From UBA3792 sp045576895 (lineage in GTDB: Bacteria; Bacillota; Clostridia; Christensenellales; CAG-138): a DNA stretch of 10,319 nucleotides. The stretch covers positions 1 to 10,319 of the forward strand of contig JAZNHI010000080.1 in assembly GCA_045576895.1 (NCBI GenBank), read 5' to 3'. The translations under genes were made by a program, and so were the position numbers. The notes below the pieces were generated by a model that ran no database searches, had not been told where the DNA came from, and saw only the letters and a list, made by a program, of their open reading frames with translations. Of this stretch, positions 7,866 through 10,319 are shown in pieces (the stretch's first letter is position 1; each line of letters opens with the position of its first letter).

Positions 7866-9227
7866 ATGGATAAGAAAACAATGATGGAAAACCTGGCCCG
7901 TGCGGCATATGAAAAAGGCGTGTTCAATGGCACATGGCTCTATGCCGAAAACGGAGAGATCGTGTCGAAAGGCGCGCTGGGTTTCCGTGACATAGAAAAC
8001 AGGATTCCCGTCACGGAGGAAAGCGTGTTCGACATCGCTTCGATTACCAAGCAGTTCACAGCGACGGCAATCATGCTCCTTCGCCGACGGGGGCTTCTTG
8101 ATCTCGATGACGAAATCACGCGGTTTTTCCCGGAGGTACCGTATCCAGGCATCACAATCCGCCATCTGCTCACCCACACAAGCGGGTTTTCAGATCTTGA
8201 TGAGGATATCGAAAGAATCTCAGAGGCGGAAGGCGTGATTCCTGGCAGCGACGTTGTGATCCGCATTCTTCATGAATGCAGGCCGGAGCTTACGTACCCG
8301 ACGGGCAAAGGAGCCGAGTACACCGACACCGGTTACCAGATCCTTGCCGAGATCGTGGAGAAGGTCTCGTGCGAGAAGTTCGAAGCCTTTCTTGAGAAGA
8401 ACATATTTGAGCCCGCAGGACTTTGTTCCACCCGCGTTTACCACCGCAGGAAGGATCATGTTGGGATCGAAAACCTTGCCGAAGGTCTTGTGGTAGAGGA
8501 CGGTGAATACAAGCTTCCCGATGATTCGAAGTACAAAGGATTTGTTATTTCTCTTGATGGGCTGAACGGCAACATGGGCGTGTTCACGAATATCCTCGAT
8601 CTTTTCAAATGGGACAGGGTGTTGAGAGCCGGCACGCTCCTCACACCCGAGGAGCAACAGCTCATGTATACTCCCGCGACGCTCAATAACGGAGAACCGG
8701 CTCGCGAAGAAGGCGACGAGGATGATTATGGCTTCGGCTGGGTGCTCGTCCACGACGAACAACTCGGGCTGATTGCCTGCCACAGCGGCGGCGTGCCGGG
8801 CTACTGGACATGGTTCGAGCGCTTTCTCGACATTGATGCAGTATTGATCCAGCTCTGCTGCCGTCAGTTCACAGATGTGCGGGCCTCTTCGGCCTTTGAT
8901 TCCGGCATGGAAGCAATCGTAAGGGGTAGGGAACCAGAATCACTCATCTCGATTGAGGATATCGCGGTCAAGGATCCCGACAAGTCCAGGTGGGAGAGCT
9001 TCTGCGGCAAATACGAGCATCCCGAAGACGCCGAGTTCCTCGTCGACGAGGTCTGGATGCAGGACGGCGAGCTTTACGCAAGATCAATCGACGAGGACGG
9101 AGATGAGATGACCTTTCGCCTCTATCCCATCGGGGAGGACGAGTTCGGCCGCAAGGGCGGGATGCTCAAGTTGACCTTCGGTGACGACTGTGTGGCGTAC
9201 GACGAACTCACCTGCAAAAAGCTGTAA
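7866..9227 (+). CDS. Serine beta-lactamase-fold hydrolase, cytosolic (class C/esterase-like)
   Basis: This 453-residue protein belongs to the beta-lactamase-related serine hydrolases, which include AmpC, DD-peptidases and esterases. The active-site set is complete: S59-I-T-K62 (SxxK nucleophile and base), Y152-T-D154 in EYTDTGY (the YxN position carrying Asp, a variant seen in related esterase/peptidase groups), and H306-S-G308 (the HxG/KTG position). After about residue 350 a C-terminal beta-rich segment, acidic and with GEDEFGRKGG, resembles the extra domain that follows many members. There is no signal peptide or lipobox, so it should stay in the cytoplasm, which argues against a secreted beta-lactamase. 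A small-molecule or peptide ester/amide hydrolase is more likely, and the substrate is unknown. It sits 30 bases after the helix-turn-helix frame and is probably co-expressed. Codon choice (more CTC and GAG) differs from dnaE and rlmD, consistent with acquisition. Confidence 0.88.
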   Translation: MDKKTMMENLARAAYEKGVFNGTWLYAENGEIVSKGALGFRDIENRIPVTEESVFDIASITKQFTATAIMLLRRRGLLDLDDEITRFFPEVPYPGITIRHLLTHTSGFSDLDEDIERISEAEGVIPGSDVVIRILHECRPELTYPTGKGAEYTDTGYQILAEIVEKVSCEKFEAFLEKNIFEPAGLCSTRVYHRRKDHVGIENLAEGLVVEDGEYKLPDDSKYKGFVISLDGLNGNMGVFTNILDLFKWDRVLRAGTLLTPEEQQLMYTPATLNNGEPAREEGDEDDYGFGWVLVHDEQLGLIACHSGGVPGYWTWFERFLDIDAVLIQLCCRQFTDVRASSAFDSGMEAIVRGREPESLISIEDIAVKDPDKSRWESFCGKYEHPEDAEFLVDEVWMQDGELYARSIDEDGDEMTFRLYPIGEDEFGRKGGMLKLTFGDDCVAYDELTCKKL

Positions 9228-9291
9228 GCATCATTTTACAAATTCCGGCTTGCCGGGACAATGAAATCGATCCGGGTGTCCTGACGCAACC

Positions 9292-9377
9292 GGTCAACGG
9301 CATATTCCTGACGCCGAAGCTCGTGTGGGCAGCGTAGATAACGGCATTTTTATTCACGCTGTTGTCCCAAGGCATGT
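9292..9377 (+). repeat. 86-base direct repeat, copy 1 (end of first cassette-like unit)
   Basis: This 86-base segment matches 9843-9928 without gaps, with 7 mismatches by hand count. It starts at GGTCAA and ends at GCATGT. Read in the phase of the downstream RlmD tail it encodes GQRHIPDAEARVGS then VDNGIFIHAVVPRHV, with no stop and no ATG. An in-frame TGA lies at 9262-9264. The three third-position or synonymous changes between copies (Arg CGG/AGG, Pro CCT/CCA, Arg CGT/CGG) suggest the repeat is or was translated. It contains a weak hairpin, CAGCGT/ACGCTG, with a 20-base loop. It follows the hydrolase gene by 64 bases. Confidence 0.9.
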
Positions 9378-9414
9378 GGAGACAGTTGCGTTGATCACTC
9401 GAACCGGGGCGTGA
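9372..9414 (+). pseudogene. Second RlmD C-terminal tail (displaced gene end)
   Basis: Starting at the core GCATGTGGAGAC, the frame encodes HVETVALITRTGA and stops at TGA 9412-9414. The genuine rlmD tail reads HVETAVLMTRSE: HVET, L, T and R coincide, and the other positions are mostly conservative. The nucleotides are identical for 12 bases and then match in a codon-like scattered pattern. No methyltransferase body precedes it; upstream in the same frame is the 86-base repeat. It is therefore a detached rlmD 3' end, expected where an element inserted at the end of that gene and carried a replacement tail. Confidence 0.7.
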
Positions 9415-9450
9415 CTACAGAATAGATGATTGTTTTAAGAGAACGTTAAT

Positions 9451-9455
9451 AGGAG
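9451..9455 (+). promoter_or_regulatory. Ribosome binding site of the orphan gene
   Basis: AGGAG lies 7 bases before ATG 9463, a near-ideal spacing that fixes the start. No convincing -35/-10 pair was found in 9415-9450, so expression may depend on read-through from the units upstream. Confidence 0.7.
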
Positions 9456-9462
9456 AAACGCT

Positions 9463-9837
9463 ATGAATATCAAATACATTGAATTGAAGACCGGTTATGC
9501 AGATAACGGTCCAGCTTGGATCGGTAATGTCAAAGAATCAAAATCAGGGAAAACCATATATTTCAATAACCATGCTTTCCAAAAATGTCAGGGAATACAA
9601 GGAAATTACTATGACGTTGAAACCGGTGAAGAGTATTGGATTTCCGGGGTAAAACGAGATGGTCAGGACCGGCATTGGGCAGGCAACGGCAAAGTGATAA
9701 TTAATAGAAAATGTATCGATGAGTACCTTTCCATCGTTGATATGCCTTCACTTCCGCTCCATGGTTTTATTATTGAAGACATCGAGGATTCTTTCCCGGT
9801 TGACCGTATCAACCGGCTGCTTAACGAGAAATTATGA
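9463..9837 (+). CDS. Small conserved-looking hypothetical protein, AT-richer than its neighbours
   Basis: This 124-residue soluble protein has no signal peptide or membrane segment. It starts MNIKYIELKTGYADNGPAW, and the rest is rich in Gly, Tyr, Trp and Asn: VKESKSGKTIYFNNHAF, GNYYDVETGEEYWISGVKRD, DRHWAGNGKVIINR. This pattern looks like a compact beta-sheet fold and reads like a conserved family, but I cannot assign a function. The N-terminal 80 residues carry the aromatic motifs; the C-terminal 40 (EDIEDSFPVDRINRLLNEKL) are acidic and helical. By hand count it is about 40% GC, clearly lower than the surrounding housekeeping genes, which suggests transfer. It has its own strong ribosome site. 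Its stop codon overlaps a possible 36-residue ORF (ATGA, 9834-9837), and the second 86-base repeat starts 5 bases after it. Position between two repeats makes it the cargo of the second cassette-like unit. Confidence 0.75.
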   Translation: MNIKYIELKTGYADNGPAWIGNVKESKSGKTIYFNNHAFQKCQGIQGNYYDVETGEEYWISGVKRDGQDRHWAGNGKVIINRKCIDEYLSIVDMPSLPLHGFIIEDIEDSFPVDRINRLLNEKL

Positions 9838-9944
9838 GTTGTGGTCAAAGGCATATTCCAGACGCCGGGGGTCGGGTGGGCAGCGCAGATAACGGCATTT
9901 TTATTCACGCTGTTGTCCCAAGGCATGTTATAGATGAGACATGA
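9834..9944 (+). CDS. Possible 36-residue small ORF spanning repeat copy 2
   Basis: ATG 9834 overlaps the stop of the orphan gene as ATGA. The frame runs MSCGQRHIPDAGGRVGS then ADNGIFIHAVVPRHVIDET to TGA 9942-9944. The frame is the same one that is open through repeat copy 1, and substitutions between the copies are partly synonymous, which favours real translation at some time. Against this, it has no ribosome site of its own, it is short, and copy 1 lacks a start codon. It may be a coupled small peptide, a fragment of a longer gene end, or simply a recombination site that happens to be open. Confidence 0.3.
   Translation: MSCGQRHIPDAGGRVGSADNGIFIHAVVPRHVIDET
9843..9928 (+). repeat. 86-base direct repeat, copy 2 (end of second cassette-like unit)
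   Basis: This is the partner of 9292-9377 at an offset of exactly 551 bases, with no insertion or deletion. It ends at the same GCATGT, after which the two loci diverge completely: an RlmD tail follows copy 1, while TATAGATGAGAC follows here. The internal hairpin stem is one pair shorter (CAGCG/CGCTG), so structure is not clearly maintained by compensating changes. Confidence 0.9.
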
Positions 9945-9972
9945 TTTATCAGACTACGGAGGATGAGGGAGA

Positions 9973-10319
9973 ATGACATTTGATCCGAAAACAAACAAAT
10001 TTCCGTACCCAAAGGAAACGGACAGGCACTATCTGGAGGTGCATAAGGACCGCGGGATCGTATTCGATACGGAGTATCCGTATATCGACCGCAGCAGATC
10101 GTTTCGATTTAGGCAGAGCCTCATACGGCTGCTGCTGAATACGGTCGTTTTTCCGCTTGCAAGGATCCGGCTGGGATTGAAGATCGAAGGACGACAGAAC
10201 ATCAAAAAGCATCGCGAGGTGCTGAAAAACGGCGTCGTTTCGATTGCAAATCACGTCCACATGTGGGACTATATCGCCGTAATGCGCGCGATCCGTCCGT
10301 TCCGTTCCAATCTGCTTTC
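9973..10319 (+). CDS. PlsC-like 1-acylglycerol-3-phosphate acyltransferase, 3'-truncated by window edge
   Basis: 115 codons are visible. From about residue 55 the sequence (QSLIRLLLNTVVFPLARIR) is a hydrophobic/amphipathic membrane-associating segment. It is followed by GLKIEGRQNIKKHREVLKNG and then NHVHMWDYIA, the HX4D acyltransferase signature with H94 and D99. Families with this motif transfer acyl chains to lysophosphatidic acid or related acceptors at the inner membrane face. The later motifs lie outside the window, so the acceptor cannot be told. Start ATG 9973 has GGAGG at 9958-9962 (10-base gap) and a nearer purine run. Codon style resembles dnaE and rlmD, so this is probably the native neighbour of rlmD, now separated from it by about 2.3 kb of accessory DNA. 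Confidence 0.75.
   Translation, partial: MTFDPKTNKFPYPKETDRHYLEVHKDRGIVFDTEYPYIDRSRSFRFRQSLIRLLLNTVVFPLARIRLGLKIEGRQNIKKHREVLKNGVVSIANHVHMWDYIAVMRAIRPFRSNLL

Noticed and set aside
7658..7873. 71-codon ATG-started frame after rlmD
   Set aside because: It overlaps, in another frame, the recognisable helix-turn-helix coding frame. Its product looks like out-of-frame sequence and it runs over the hydrolase ribosome site and start.
9245..9256. CCGGCTTGCCGG palindrome after the hydrolase gene as a terminator
   Set aside because: The stem has only four or five strong pairs and is not followed by a T run on either strand.
9292..9377. Repeat as a classical integron attC site
   Set aside because: No RYYYAAC/GTTRRRY box pair was found at its ends and the only internal stem is six pairs with a 20-base loop. 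The cassette-like layout remains, but not as a standard integron.
9463..9837. Assigning the orphan protein as 1-deoxy-D-xylulose-5-phosphate synthase, a label I recall seeing on similar small proteins
   Set aside because: At 124 residues it has none of the thiamine-diphosphate or transketolase motifs, so such a label would be an annotation artefact.
9904..9934. TTCACG to TATAGA promoter created at the copy 2 junction, upstream of the acyltransferase
   Set aside because: The spacer is 19 bases and each box matches only four of six positions, which is too weak to list.

Overview
The window looks like a Bacillota (Firmicutes) chromosome, probably a Clostridia or Erysipelotrichia-like anaerobe. 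The basis is a DnaE of about 1140 residues with a metal-binding-type PHP domain, diaminopimelate-pathway DapB, an iron-sulfur RlmD/RumA-type methyltransferase, strong GGAGG-like ribosome sites and a moderately GC-rich codon style. No genus can be named from the sequence alone. All recognised genes are on the + strand.

Bases 1-7650 are an ordinary housekeeping block. They hold the 3' part of dapB (lysine and peptidoglycan precursor synthesis), a membrane-anchored M48-like zinc protease with a helical-repeat tail that starts 3 bases after dapB, a hairpin terminator with a fresh promoter, then dnaE (DNA polymerase III alpha) translationally coupled through an ATGA overlap to rlmD (rRNA uracil-C5 methyltransferase).

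Bases 7651 to about 9944 look like an accessory insert at the 3' end of rlmD. It holds a small XRE-type helix-turn-helix protein with no ordinary start codon, a cytosolic serine beta-lactamase-fold hydrolase, and a small AT-richer orphan protein. The two halves of the insert each end in a copy of an 86-base direct repeat (9292-9377 and 9843-9928, 79/86 identical by hand count). The first repeat runs, in frame, into a second RlmD C-terminal tail (HVETVALITRTGA, stop at 9412-9414). That tail shares a 12-base identical core, GCATGTGGAGAC, with the real rlmD tail (7611-7622). The second repeat ends at the same point, GCATGT, in the same codon phase.

The simplest reading is a recombination hot spot at the rlmD 3' end, into which cassette-like units (cargo gene plus 86-base repeat) have been placed without breaking rlmD. 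No integrase or transposase is visible, so mobilisation in trans is inference. From 9973 the housekeeping codon style returns with the start of a PlsC-like acyltransferase cut by the window end.
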